A DNA stretch of 33,736 nucleotides from Spirochaetaceae bacterium (lineage in GTDB: Bacteria; Spirochaetota; Spirochaetia; SZUA-6; Bin103): the NCBI GenBank assembly GCA_028820215.1, contig JAPPKD010000373.1, positions 1 through 33,736 on the forward strand, in the 5' to 3' direction. The notes beneath the pieces are model-generated. The model saw nothing but the letters and a program-made list of their open reading frames with translations, had not been told where the DNA came from and did no database searches. Of the stretch, positions 15,776-23,197 are shown piece after piece (the stretch's first letter is position 1; each line of letters opens with the position of its first letter). Position numbers and translations under genes: made by a program.

Positions 15776-17179
15776 ATGGAAACTGACGCGCAGGCGGTCG
15801 ACGCAAGCATGTACCTGCTGCCGGTCACGACGCGGGTGCCGCTGAAGTTCGGCGCCGAAGCGTTGACCGCAGTGACGTGCGTGCGGGTTTCGCTGCAGGT
15901 GCAGGACGCAACGGGCCGGCGGGCGGTGGGGTGGGGCGAGACGCCGCTGAGCGTGCAGTGGGCGTGGCCGGGCGAGCTGCCCTACCAGGAGCGGCACGAC
16001 CTGATGCGCGATCTCTGCCTGCTGATCGCGGCCGACTGGAGCGATGCCGGGTTCTCCGGGCACCCGCTGGAGGTGGGGCACGCCTTCCTGCAGGAGCGGC
16101 TGCCGGCCCTGGTCGAGAGGATCAACCGACGCCGGGAGCCGGCGGCGCGCATGCCGCGGCTCGCCGCGCTGGTGTGCGCGTCGGCGTTCGATATTGCCCT
16201 GCACGACGCGTTCGGGGTGCTGCACGGCGTGCCAACTTACACGACCTACAACCGGCGCTACCTGAACCACGACCTGAGCCGCTACCTGACACCGGCGGCC
16301 GGCAGTGGCGTGTCGTTCGCCGGAACCTGCCCTGAGGACTTCCTGCGGCAGCGCCATGACGAGCTGCCGGCGTGGCACCTGGTCGGCGGGCTGGATCCGG
16401 TGGAGCCGGCCGAGCTGGACGGGAGCGAGCCGGACGACGGTTACCCGGTGCTGCTGCGCGACTGGGTGCGGCGCGACGGGCTCGCCTGCCTGAAAGTCAA
16501 GCTGCGCGGCACGGACGAGGCGTGGGACTACGGCCGGCTGGTGCAGGTGGGCTCGCTGGCCGTCGAGGAGGGGGTGGCGTGGCTGTCGGCCGACTTCAAC
16601 TGCACGGTCACCGACCCTGCCTACGTGACCGGCATCCTCGACCGGCTGCTGCGCGAGCAGCCGCGGATCTACGGCATGCTCCTGTACGTGGAGCAGCCCT
16701 TCCCGTACGACCTGGAGCGCGACCGCCTGGACGTGCGCAGCGTGGCGGCGCGCAAGCCGCTGTTCATGGACGAGAGCGCCCACGACTGGGAGATGGTGCG
16801 CCTGGGCCGCGAGCTCGGCTGGTCCGGGGTGGCGCTGAAGACCTGCAAGACGCAGACCGGCGCGCTGCTCAGCCTCTGCTGGGCGCACGCGCACGGCATG
16901 ACGCTGATGGTGCAGGACCTGACCAACCCGATGCTGGCGCAGATCCCGCACGTGCTGCTGGCGGCGCACGCGCCGACCATCATGGGCGTGGAGACGAACG
17001 CCATGCAGTTCTATCCCGACGCCTCCGCTCCGGAAGCCGAGGTCCATCCGGGGCTGTACCGCCGCGCAGGGGGACGGCTGGACCTCTCCACCGTGACGGG
17101 CTCCGGCTTCGGCTATCGCCTCGACCAGATCGATCGCCGCCTGCCCGAGGCGGAGACGGTCGTCGCCGGCAGCGGGTGA
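15776..17179 (+). CDS. Enolase-superfamily enzyme, mandelate racemase/muconate lactonizing-like
   Basis: The protein has 467 residues from ATG 15776; GTG 15764 would add 4. The catalytic set of the superfamily is complete: K240-x-K242 in CLKVKLRG, metal ligands D273 (ADFNCT), E306 (VEQPFP) and D332 (FMDES), and K355 in ALKTCKTQ on the opposite face. These enzymes abstract a proton alpha to a carboxylate and racemise, epimerise or dehydrate acid sugars and related acids. The protein is longer than the typical 360-400 residues, with a longer capping domain. Its last 30 bp (17151-17180) recur at 18394-18424, so its present C-terminus (ETVVAGSG) may have been supplied by an insertion. Confidence 0.88.
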   Translation: METDAQAVDASMYLLPVTTRVPLKFGAEALTAVTCVRVSLQVQDATGRRAVGWGETPLSVQWAWPGELPYQERHDLMRDLCLLIAADWSDAGFSGHPLEVGHAFLQERLPALVERINRRREPAARMPRLAALVCASAFDIALHDAFGVLHGVPTYTTYNRRYLNHDLSRYLTPAAGSGVSFAGTCPEDFLRQRHDELPAWHLVGGLDPVEPAELDGSEPDDGYPVLLRDWVRRDGLACLKVKLRGTDEAWDYGRLVQVGSLAVEEGVAWLSADFNCTVTDPAYVTGILDRLLREQPRIYGMLLYVEQPFPYDLERDRLDVRSVAARKPLFMDESAHDWEMVRLGRELGWSGVALKTCKTQTGALLSLCWAHAHGMTLMVQDLTNPMLAQIPHVLLAAHAPTIMGVETNAMQFYPDASAPEAEVHPGLYRRAGGRLDLSTVTGSGFGYRLDQIDRRLPEAETVVAGSG

Positions 17180-17180
17180 C
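17151..17180. repeat. Left copy of a 30/31-bp direct repeat flanking the Xre/nucleotidyltransferase module
   Basis: This covers the last codons of the enolase-superfamily gene and 1 base beyond. It matches 18394-18424 over 19 exact bases (ending GTCGTCGCCGG), then one substitution and one single-base gap, then AGCGGGTGAC exactly. Confidence 0.75.
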
Positions 17181-17297
17181 CGCGCCTCAAAGGCTGACGC
17201 TGCGTAGGGTCCCCCAAGTACCCTCTTTACTACCCTCACTCAGACGCTGCTACCCTCTTTCGCCAACAGGTGCGGATCCCGGCAGCCCGGCTGGCAA

Positions 17298-17317
17298 GGA
17301 TATATCCAAGTGGATAT
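17298..17317. promoter_or_regulatory. Operator-like overlapping palindromes before the Xre gene
   Basis: Three GGATAT half-sites lie 9 bp upstream of the Xre start. GGATATATCC (17298-17307) is a perfect palindrome, and ATATCCA-AG-TGGATAT (17302-17317) is a second perfect one that shares its right half. This is the expected pattern for autorepression by the encoded helix-turn-helix protein. It sits in an unusually AT-rich spot. Confidence 0.6.
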
Positions 17318-17326
17318 GCTGACGGG

Positions 17327-17830
17327 ATGAGCTTGGTTGCCCGTCTGCGGCGAAGCACCGGTCTGACGCAGGCCGCGTTGGCCGCGTTGGCTGGCACATC
17401 GCAACCAACGATTGCAGCGTATGAGACGGGAGCCAAGCGTCCGAGTCTGCGCACGCTCCAACGCCTGGCCTCTGCCGCCGGTCTCGACGTCCATGTCGCG
17501 CTCGTTCCGCACCTGACGCGGGAAGACCGCCGGAGCCTGGCCCTGCACGAACGGATCGCCGACCGGCTTCGCGCTGCTCCTGCCGACACGCTGGCCCGAG
17601 CCGAGGCGAACCTCCTGCGCATGCGTGCTCTTCATCCAGGCGCGTCCGAGCTTCTCGACGAGTGGAAGCGCCTGTTGCAAGGCTCTCTGGATGCACTCGC
17701 AGACGCGCTGGTCAACCCCGGTCTGCACTATCGCGACCTTCGCCACGTTACTCCGTTCGCCGGCGTACTGAGTGCATCGGAGCGCGCTGCCGTGTATCGC
17801 GAGTTCCGCCGCGACGAGACGCAGCGATGA
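17327..17830 (+). CDS. Xre-family helix-turn-helix protein, probable antitoxin
   Basis: The protein has 167 residues from ATG 17327 (MSLVARLRR); an upstream in-frame ATG would run through the operator palindromes. Residues 1-60 are a classic Xre/HTH_3 domain: RRSTGLTQAALAALAGTSQPT and ETGAKRPSLRTLQRLA. The C-terminal 100 residues are charged helices with no known motif and probably contact the partner. The stop overlaps the start of the nucleotidyltransferase gene by 4 bp (ATGA). Xre or winged-helix antitoxin plus nucleotidyltransferase toxin is the organisation of AbiE/MenAT-like systems. Confidence 0.85.
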   Translation: MSLVARLRRSTGLTQAALAALAGTSQPTIAAYETGAKRPSLRTLQRLASAAGLDVHVALVPHLTREDRRSLALHERIADRLRAAPADTLARAEANLLRMRALHPGASELLDEWKRLLQGSLDALADALVNPGLHYRDLRHVTPFAGVLSASERAAVYREFRRDETQR

Positions 17831-18351
17831 ACCGCGCGCAGTTCGAGCATGTGGTCCGGGCGGCCGGCGCCGTCGCCGGTGAGCATGAGGTGATCGTCAT
17901 TGGATCTCAGGCGATTCATGCCTGGATCGAGGAGGAGATTCCCGAGGCCGCGATGCGCTCGGTGGAGGCAGACATCGCGCTGCGTCAGGATCTCGACGGC
18001 CGCAAGGCCGATCTCATCGATGGATCGATCGGCGAGGCATCGCTGTTTCAGGAGACCTTCGGCTTCTACGCGCATGGCGTATCGGTGACGACGGCCCTCC
18101 TGCCGCGCGGATGGGAACAGCGACTCGTTCGGTTCGCGACACCGGCGACGGCCGGCGTGGTTGCCTGGTGTCTTTCGCCGGAGGACCTGTGGGTGGCCAA
18201 GGCCCTGGCTGGGAGGCCGAAGGACTTCGAACTGTGCCGGGCGCTCCTCCACAGGGGCGTGGTACGGCGGGACGCTTTGGCGGAGTTGATCGTCGAAACC
18301 GAGGCGCACGATGCTCGGAAGCGCGCGGCACGGGAGTTGCTGGGCGAGTAG
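17827..18351 (+). CDS. Nucleotidyltransferase-like toxin (DUF6036/AbiEii-related)
   Basis: The protein has 174 residues from ATG 17827. The nucleotidyltransferase core is suggested by VIVIGSQAIHAW (G26-S27) and then SVEADIALRQD (E47, D49), where acidic residues would bind Mg2+-NTP; the canonical second Asp is less clear. The C-terminal CLSPEDLWVAKALAGRPKD is a segment typical of DUF6036 and related AbiEii proteins. Known toxins of this kind transfer nucleotides to tRNA or other targets and block growth. It is coupled to the Xre gene by a 4-bp overlap and forms the second half of a module flanked by direct repeats. Confidence 0.8.
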   Translation: MNRAQFEHVVRAAGAVAGEHEVIVIGSQAIHAWIEEEIPEAAMRSVEADIALRQDLDGRKADLIDGSIGEASLFQETFGFYAHGVSVTTALLPRGWEQRLVRFATPATAGVVAWCLSPEDLWVAKALAGRPKDFELCRALLHRGVVRRDALAELIVETEAHDARKRAARELLGE

Positions 18352-18393
18352 CTCACCACGAAGGGATTGAACACTGAGCGGGCATCCGCGCGA

Positions 18394-18424
18394 CGGAGAC
18401 GGTCGTCGCCGGGTAGCGGGTGAC
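18394..18424. repeat. Right copy of the 30/31-bp direct repeat
   Basis: This copy lies in non-coding DNA after the toxin gene. Read in the enolase gene's frame it gives ETVVAG and then a TAG stop, so it could be the original 3' end of that gene, displaced by the insertion of 17181-18393. Confidence 0.75.
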
Positions 18425-18457
18425 GGAGCCCAGGCGGCAGGGTACGTTGAACGTCCG

Positions 18458-19246
18458 ATGGCTGACGTTGCGTTCTCGGTGTTCACCAAGCACTGGAAAT
18501 CGGTGACGCTCGGGCGGCTCGGTGAGCTGGTGCGGGGGATGGGGTTCGAGGGGGTCGAGTTGCCGGTGCGCCCCGGCTTTCAGGTGGCGCCCGAGCACGC
18601 GGGCCGGGACCTGCCGGTGGCGGCCCGGCAGCTTGCGGACGCGGGCGTGCCGATCCGGAGCGTGGCTACGACCGCGGACGAATCCACGATCATGGCCTGC
18701 GCGGACGCCGGCGTGCCGCTGCTCCGCATCATGGCGCCGATCCGGAAGGACGAAAGCTATGCCGCTGCCGAGGAGCGGTACCGGCGCGAGTTCGACGCGC
18801 TGCTGCCGGTGCTGGACCGCGCGGGGGTGACCTTGGGCGTGCAGAACCACGCGGGCAGGGAAGTGGCGAACGCGGTCGGCCTTCGCAGCCTGATCGACCG
18901 CTACGACCCGCGGCACGTCGCCGCGGTCTGGGACGCCGGGCACGAGGCGCTGGCCGGGAATGAGCCGGAGCTGGCGATCGACATCGTCTGGCCGCACCTG
19001 CGCCTGGTGAACCTCAAGAACGCGATCTGGCTGCAGACCGCCGAGGCGGGCGCCGCGAGTGCCGAGTGGTCTGCCTACTGGACCGCCGGCCGCCTGGGAC
19101 TCAGCCCCTGGCCGCGCGTGGCGGCCGAGTTGCGGCGGCGGGGCTACGCCGGCACCGTGTGCCTCACCGGCGAGTACAGCGGCGCGGTATCGGTCGAACG
19201 GCAGGCAGCCGAGGATCTGGCGTTCGCACGGACGCTCTTCGCGTAG
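18458..19246 (+). CDS. Sugar phosphate isomerase/epimerase (xylose isomerase-like TIM barrel)
   Basis: The protein has 262 residues from ATG 18458. The AP-endonuclease-2-like barrel shows the strand LGELVRGMGFEGVELPVRPG near the N-terminus, LGVQNHAG and VAAVWDAGHEALAG in the middle, LRLVNLKNAIW and, at the end, TVCLTGEYSG. These give the usual Glu/Asp/His metal ligands (E in VELP, D in WDAGH, E in GEYS). Such enzymes isomerise sugars, inositols or hydroxypyruvate. It is followed by a Gfo/Idh/MocA gene on the same strand 56 bp on, a common pairing in sugar or inositol catabolism. Confidence 0.88.
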   Translation: MADVAFSVFTKHWKSVTLGRLGELVRGMGFEGVELPVRPGFQVAPEHAGRDLPVAARQLADAGVPIRSVATTADESTIMACADAGVPLLRIMAPIRKDESYAAAEERYRREFDALLPVLDRAGVTLGVQNHAGREVANAVGLRSLIDRYDPRHVAAVWDAGHEALAGNEPELAIDIVWPHLRLVNLKNAIWLQTAEAGAASAEWSAYWTAGRLGLSPWPRVAAELRRRGYAGTVCLTGEYSGAVSVERQAAEDLAFARTLFA

Positions 19247-19302
19247 CCGCCTGCGTTTGACGGTGCGGGCCGCCGTGCTCATGCTCGGTCGAGGGGGATG
19301 AC

Positions 19303-20376
19303 ATGAGTCAGAGCGACAGCGGGGTGCTCCGCGTGGCGGTGGCCGGCTGCCACCGTCAGGTCACACGCCGCCCCGGGTCCCACAACTGGGCGACGGCGTT
19401 TGCCCAGGTGCCGGCGACACGGGTGGTGGCGGTCTACGATCGGGGAGCCGACACGCGCGCCGAGTTCCGTGCCGCCTGGCAGGCGACGTGGGGGGACATC
19501 GCCGCCTACGACGACTACGGACGGATGCTCGACGAGGTGCGCCCCGACATCGTCTGCATCGCCACCCGGCAGACCCATCACGCCACCCAGATCGCGCAGG
19601 CCGCGGCCGCCGGGGTGCGCGGGGTCCTGTGCGACAAGCCCTTCGTCACCACGCTCGCCGAGGCGGACGCCGCCCTGGAGGCCTGCCGGCAGGCCGGTGT
19701 GGCCATCGCGTGCGGCACCGAGATGCGCTGGGACGCGGCCTACGGCCTGCTGGCGCAGCGCCTGCGCGACGGGCTGGTCGGCGACGTGCAAGCCATCGTC
19801 GGCTATGGGGCGCCCAACCTGATTTTTCACGGCTGCCACTGGTACGACACCGCGCTGCTGCTGGCCGGCGATCCGGAACCGCTGTGGGTGAGCGGCCGGG
19901 TGGACGCGGTGGCCGCCGAGGAGCCCGACGAGGGGCGCCGCCTCGACCCGCCGGGCCGTGCCTGGGTAGGGCTGGACAACGGGGTGCTGCTGACGCTGCT
20001 GCCGGAGGGCGATGGCCGCGGCTTCTCGGTGATCGGCAGCGGCGGCCGCCTGGAGATCGTCAACGACGCCCACCAGGCGTATCTGTGGGAGGCGACGGCT
20101 GGCGGGCGCGGAGCCGACCGCCTCGCCGCAGCACCGGCCGTGCTGGAGGTGCCGCAACCCGACGCCGCGTGGCCGCGCGGTGCCACCCTGGTACGCGATC
20201 TCGCGCAGGCCGTGCGCGGCGGGGGCGCCACGCAGGGGGACGTGCCGCACATCCGCCGAGCGACCGAGATCGGCTTCGCAATCCACGAATCGCATGCCGC
20301 CGGCGGCGCGCCCGTCAACCTGCCGGTGACGCACCGCACCCGGAGCATCGATCCCCGTCCCTGGGGCAACGACTGA
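19303..20376 (+). CDS. Gfo/Idh/MocA family oxidoreductase
   Basis: The protein has 357 residues from ATG 19303, preceded by GAGGGGG. It has a Rossmann start VAVAGCH with the Gly pattern altered (a Cys replaces the second Gly of GxGxxG), then VLCDKPFVT with the catalytic-region D111-K112-P113 (EKP in most relatives) and FHGCHWYDTALLL with H179 and D182. These enzymes oxidise or reduce sugars and inositols with NAD(P). The odd dinucleotide motif may change cofactor preference. It is a probable partner of the upstream isomerase. The stop is 14 bp from the convergent DinB gene. Confidence 0.88.
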   Translation: MSQSDSGVLRVAVAGCHRQVTRRPGSHNWATAFAQVPATRVVAVYDRGADTRAEFRAAWQATWGDIAAYDDYGRMLDEVRPDIVCIATRQTHHATQIAQAAAAGVRGVLCDKPFVTTLAEADAALEACRQAGVAIACGTEMRWDAAYGLLAQRLRDGLVGDVQAIVGYGAPNLIFHGCHWYDTALLLAGDPEPLWVSGRVDAVAAEEPDEGRRLDPPGRAWVGLDNGVLLTLLPEGDGRGFSVIGSGGRLEIVNDAHQAYLWEATAGGRGADRLAAAPAVLEVPQPDAAWPRGATLVRDLAQAVRGGGATQGDVPHIRRATEIGFAIHESHAAGGAPVNLPVTHRTRSIDPRPWGND

Positions 20377-20390
20377 ACTTCGGGTAGCCG

Positions 20391-20861
20391 CTACCAGCAC
20401 CCCAGCAGGCGGCGCAGCAGCACGATCTGCCCCACGTGATAGGCGTTGTGGTCGGCCAGCACCAGCGCCTCGCGCAGCAGTGTCTGGCCGGTGCCGTGCG
20501 GGATGCGCCGGTACAGGTCCGCCTGCGGGTCCCGGATCAGCGCGATCATCGCGTCGCGGTCGGCCAGGAACGCGTCGACGCTGCGCTGCCACGCGCCGGC
20601 GGGTGGCGCCGCGGCGTCGGGCCAGTAGCCGTCTGGAAACGCGGGCGACACGTGGGCGGCATCGCGGCTGAACTCCAGGATGTCCCACTGCGCGATGCGC
20701 AGGTGCTCGAGCTGCTGCCACAGGGAGGAGGCGGCGCCTTCAGGGACGACGCCGCGCAGGTCGTCGGGCACGTCGGCCACGGCCCGCTCGAACGGCAGGT
20801 GGGCGCCGCGCCCGGACAGCAGTTCCGCCGCGTGCTCGCGCACGGACTCGTCACTCTTCAT
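20391..20861 (-). CDS. DinB superfamily protein
   Basis: The protein has 156 residues from ATG 20861. The DinB/YfiT four-helix fold shows its metal-binding histidines in LWQQLEHLRIAQWD and DHNAYHVGQIV. The families include metal-dependent thiol transferases and damage-inducible proteins; the substrate is unknown. The start overlaps the end of the ridA-like gene by 11 bp, so it is the last gene of a three-gene operon with the SGNH hydrolase and RidA genes. Confidence 0.9.
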   Translation of the reverse strand: MKSDESVREHAAELLSGRGAHLPFERAVADVPDDLRGVVPEGAASSLWQQLEHLRIAQWDILEFSRDAAHVSPAFPDGYWPDAAAPPAGAWQRSVDAFLADRDAMIALIRDPQADLYRRIPHGTGQTLLREALVLADHNAYHVGQIVLLRRLLGCW

Positions 20862-21264
20862 CGCCGCCCTCGGTTCCGGCCGTCACCACGGCGTCCACCT
20901 CGATCTCCACCAGGTGCTCGGGCAGCATGAGGCCGGACACCTCGGCCATGGTCATGGCCGGCCGGACGGTGCCGAGCAGCTCGGCGTGGGCGCGGCCGAC
21001 GGGGTCGGCATGGCCGATGTCGGTCACGTAGTAGCGGGCCCGCACCACGTCGGCAAGCGAGGCACCCACGTCGGTGAGCGCCCGTTCGATCTTGCGCAGG
21101 ATGAAGATCGTCTGGCCGTGCGGGTCGCCGGCGGCCACCGGCTTGCCGTCATCGCCGGTGGCGCTGGTACCCGCAACGAACACCTGGTTGCCGGCGCGCA
21201 GGGCGCGCGAGTAGCCGTAGCGCTCCTCCCAGGGAGCGCCGGAAGACGTGCGTTGCCTGGTCAT
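20851..21264 (-). CDS. RidA family (YjgF/YER057c/UK114) protein
   Basis: The protein has 137 residues from ATG 21264, fixed by a GGAGG site 8 bp upstream. FVAGTSATGDDGK, IERALTDVGASLADVVRARYYVTD and LPEHLVEIEVDAVV are diagnostic RidA strands and helix. RidA deaminates reactive enamine/imine intermediates made by PLP enzymes; relatives have other roles. The Arg of the canonical active site is probably in DVVRARYYV. It overlaps the SGNH hydrolase stop by 4 bp (ATGA) and DinB by 11 bp. Confidence 0.92.
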   Translation of the reverse strand: MTRQRTSSGAPWEERYGYSRALRAGNQVFVAGTSATGDDGKPVAAGDPHGQTIFILRKIERALTDVGASLADVVRARYYVTDIGHADPVGRAHAELLGTVRPAMTMAEVSGLMLPEHLVEIEVDAVVTAGTEGGDEE

Positions 21265-22349
21265 GATGTTCCTCCTCGCCGGCGGTTGACGCCGGCCGCG
21301 CGCAGCCGCTCGGCGGCCGGCCGCATGCGCGCCGCCAGCCGTTCGCCCATCTCCAGCATGCCGTGATCGCCGGGATGGATCATGTCCACGCACAGGCCGC
21401 CGAGATCGGTCAGGATCGACGGCCCGGGCACCATCTCGATGCGTGCCCCGGCGCCGTCCGCCCGCAGCCGGGCGACGACGCGCTCCAGCGCCAGCCGGAA
21501 CTCCTCCGGCGGTGCGGTGGACCCCGCCAACTGGCTCGACCAGTCGCCGTAGTAGGGGTAGATGGTGATGCAGAAGACCGGCCGAGCCGGGTGCTTGCTC
21601 ACTACCTGTTGTACCAAGTTAGTGGTCCGTCGCGTGAATTCCTCGATCGTGAAGCCGCGTCCGACCATGTTCACCGACAGCGCGAGCGTCGCCAGGTCCC
21701 AGTCCGCGCGCCCGCCGATGTGCTCGCCGAAGGCGGGCTCGCACAGGCAGGCGCCGCCGACCCCCAGGTTGATCAGGTCGACGCCCAGGCGCCACGCGGC
21801 CTGCGCCACGTAGGTCAGGTGGAAGGCGGTCGCCACCGAGCCGTGCGTGATCGAGGTGCCGTAGGAGAGCATGGTGAGGTCGGGCAGCTCGGCGGCGGCG
21901 GGCGGGCGCACGTCGCCCTGGATGTCGTGCAGACGGAAGATCCCGCGGAACAGCACGACCCGCACCACGCGCGGGTGGAACGGCATCGCGGCCGCCACGT
22001 CGTCCGGAATCGAGTCGTAGGCGCGCCGCTGGTCGCCGCCGATGCCGATGTCGATGGTGGTGGGCTCGTCGCCGATGCGACGGACGTGCGGCCGGCCGGC
22101 CAGCGGGCCGAAGAACACGTGCGCGGTCGGTTGGAACTCCTGCAGGCCCTCCGCGGACAGGGTGAGCCGCGCGGCCGGCCCGCGCAGCACGAAGCGGATC
22201 TCGGCCCCGGCGGCTAACAGCGTCTTCTCCTGCGCCGGCGGCTCCAGGCGGGCGCGTACCTGCTCGGTGACCCGCTGCAGCCGCACCGACCCGTCGGGCT
22301 GCGGCACGGCCTCCTCGATGCCGTGCAGGGTCACGTCCTGGTATCTCAT
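21261..22349 (-). CDS. SGNH/GDSL-type hydrolase
   Basis: The protein has 362 residues from ATG 22349 (MRYQDVTLHG); an in-frame ATG 16 codons upstream looks spurious. Residues 1-145 are a beta-rich N-terminal domain. The SGNH catalytic part starts at LSYGTSITHGS with S166, contains INLGVGGACL (Gly) and ends with VDMIHPGDHG, which holds the catalytic Asp-x-x-His. The two-domain layout is like carbohydrate esterases that deacetylate glycans. No signal peptide is seen. It is the first gene of the operon with RidA and DinB. Confidence 0.88.
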   Translation of the reverse strand: MRYQDVTLHGIEEAVPQPDGSVRLQRVTEQVRARLEPPAQEKTLLAAGAEIRFVLRGPAARLTLSAEGLQEFQPTAHVFFGPLAGRPHVRRIGDEPTTIDIGIGGDQRRAYDSIPDDVAAAMPFHPRVVRVVLFRGIFRLHDIQGDVRPPAAAELPDLTMLSYGTSITHGSVATAFHLTYVAQAAWRLGVDLINLGVGGACLCEPAFGEHIGGRADWDLATLALSVNMVGRGFTIEEFTRRTTNLVQQVVSKHPARPVFCITIYPYYGDWSSQLAGSTAPPEEFRLALERVVARLRADGAGARIEMVPGPSILTDLGGLCVDMIHPGDHGMLEMGERLAARMRPAAERLRAAGVNRRRGGTS

Positions 22350-22478
22350 GTGGAGGGCAGTATGAGGCTTGGGCACCCGTCGCGCGAGATCTGCCATCGG
22401 CGCAGGCAGATCCGCGGGCCCGGAATCGAATCAGCAGTAGGCCGACTTGATACATAGCGGAGCATGTTGACCATGAAT

Positions 22479-22493
22479 GTGTCATAGTGACAC
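22479..22493. promoter_or_regulatory. Perfect inverted repeat GTGTCA-TAG-TGACAC
   Basis: Six-bp arms are separated by 3 bp and centred about 120 bp upstream of the sigma-54-like -24 box. This is a usual distance for an enhancer-binding activator site, but it could instead serve as an operator for the divergent SGNH operon. Confidence 0.5.
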
Positions 22494-22605
22494 GAACAAT
22501 CGGAAGGAGAGAAGCCGGCAACCATGTGGCGGAATCCCGGTCGTTGCGACGTAATTCGATTATTAGAAATGAGTTGAGATCTGTTTTGCGATTGCGACGG
22601 AAAGT

Positions 22606-22622
22606 TGGCACGGGTTCTGCTT
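22606..22622 (+). promoter_or_regulatory. Candidate sigma-54 (-24/-12) promoter of hsp20
   Basis: TGGCACGGGTTCTGCTT matches the consensus TGGCAC-N5-TTGC at the -24 element and keeps the invariant GG and GC with exactly 10 bases between them; one base of the -12 TTGC differs. Transcription would start near 22632, giving a leader of about 34 bases before ATG 22666. Confidence 0.5.
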
Positions 22623-22665
22623 CATAGATGGCATGAGAAACAACCTCAACCACAGGAGGAACGAC

Positions 22666-23091
22666 ATGAGGAATCTCGTACCGTATCGACCCGGCCGCTT
22701 GAGCATCTTCGACGGGCTGGACCAGATCTTCGACTCGGTCTTCACCGAGCCGGTCTGGCGCACCGGCGCCCCGGCGGTCGACATCCGCGAAGAGGATGAC
22801 GGCTACCTGGTGCAGGCGGAGCTGCCCGGCGTCGCCGAGAAGGACCTGAAGGTCAGCGTCGACGACAACGTGCTGACCATCTCGGCCAAGTCCGGCAAGG
22901 ACGCCGAGCGCAGGACCGACGGCTACCTGGTCCGCGAGCGCCGCCACGCGGCGTACACGCGCAGCTTCGTGCTGCCGCGCGACTCGGACCACGAGGGCGT
23001 GAGCGCCTCGTTCGAGGACGGACTGCTGACGCTGACCGTCCCCAAGACCGAGGCGAGCAAGGCCCGCCAGATCCCGGTCAACGCCGCGTAG
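22666..23091 (+). CDS. hsp20: Hsp20/alpha-crystallin small heat shock protein
   Basis: The protein has 141 residues from ATG 22666, with a near-ideal AGGAGGA site (22654-22660) 5 bp upstream; an earlier in-frame ATG at 22633 precedes that site and is rejected. Residues 1-30 are the variable N-terminus (PGRLSIFDGLDQIF). The alpha-crystallin domain runs from VDIREEDDGYLVQAELPGV to GLLTLTVPKTE, and RQIPVNA supplies the IxI/V oligomer-anchoring motif. It is an ATP-independent holdase. A sigma-54-like promoter upstream and a strong hairpin downstream make it a single-gene transcript. No CIRCE element is present. Confidence 0.95.
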   Translation: MRNLVPYRPGRLSIFDGLDQIFDSVFTEPVWRTGAPAVDIREEDDGYLVQAELPGVAEKDLKVSVDDNVLTISAKSGKDAERRTDGYLVRERRHAAYTRSFVLPRDSDHEGVSASFEDGLLTLTVPKTEASKARQIPVNAA

Positions 23092-23109
23092 CGCCGGCGA
23101 TCACGCCAA

Positions 23110-23146
23110 CGAAAGCCCCGCCGGCTCCGGCCGGCCGGGGCTTTCG
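23110..23146. terminator. GC-rich hairpin after hsp20
   Basis: CGAAAGCCCCG (23110-23120) pairs exactly with CGGGGCTTTCG (23136-23146), with further CCGG pairing inside. The stem is strong and ends in GAAAG/CTTTC, so it can act as an intrinsic terminator for hsp20, though the U-tract is short. Confidence 0.75.
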
Positions 23147-23197
23147 TGCATTGAGGGCACGGAGGCGCCACGGCCGACGGACTGCTACGCTGTCGAC

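Larger units (their letters stand above)
22350..22665. other. Intergenic region between the SGNH operon and hsp20, AT-rich and with regulatory-looking sites
   Basis: This 316-bp divergent gap has no gene I can support. It turns AT-rich from about 22450. It holds the palindrome at 22479-22493 and a sigma-54-like promoter at 22606-22622, and must also contain the SGNH operon promoter. Confidence 0.6.

Noticed and set aside
22350..22665. CIRCE (HrcA) element before hsp20
   Set aside because: No TTAGCACTC-N9-GAGTGCTAA or close variant is present.
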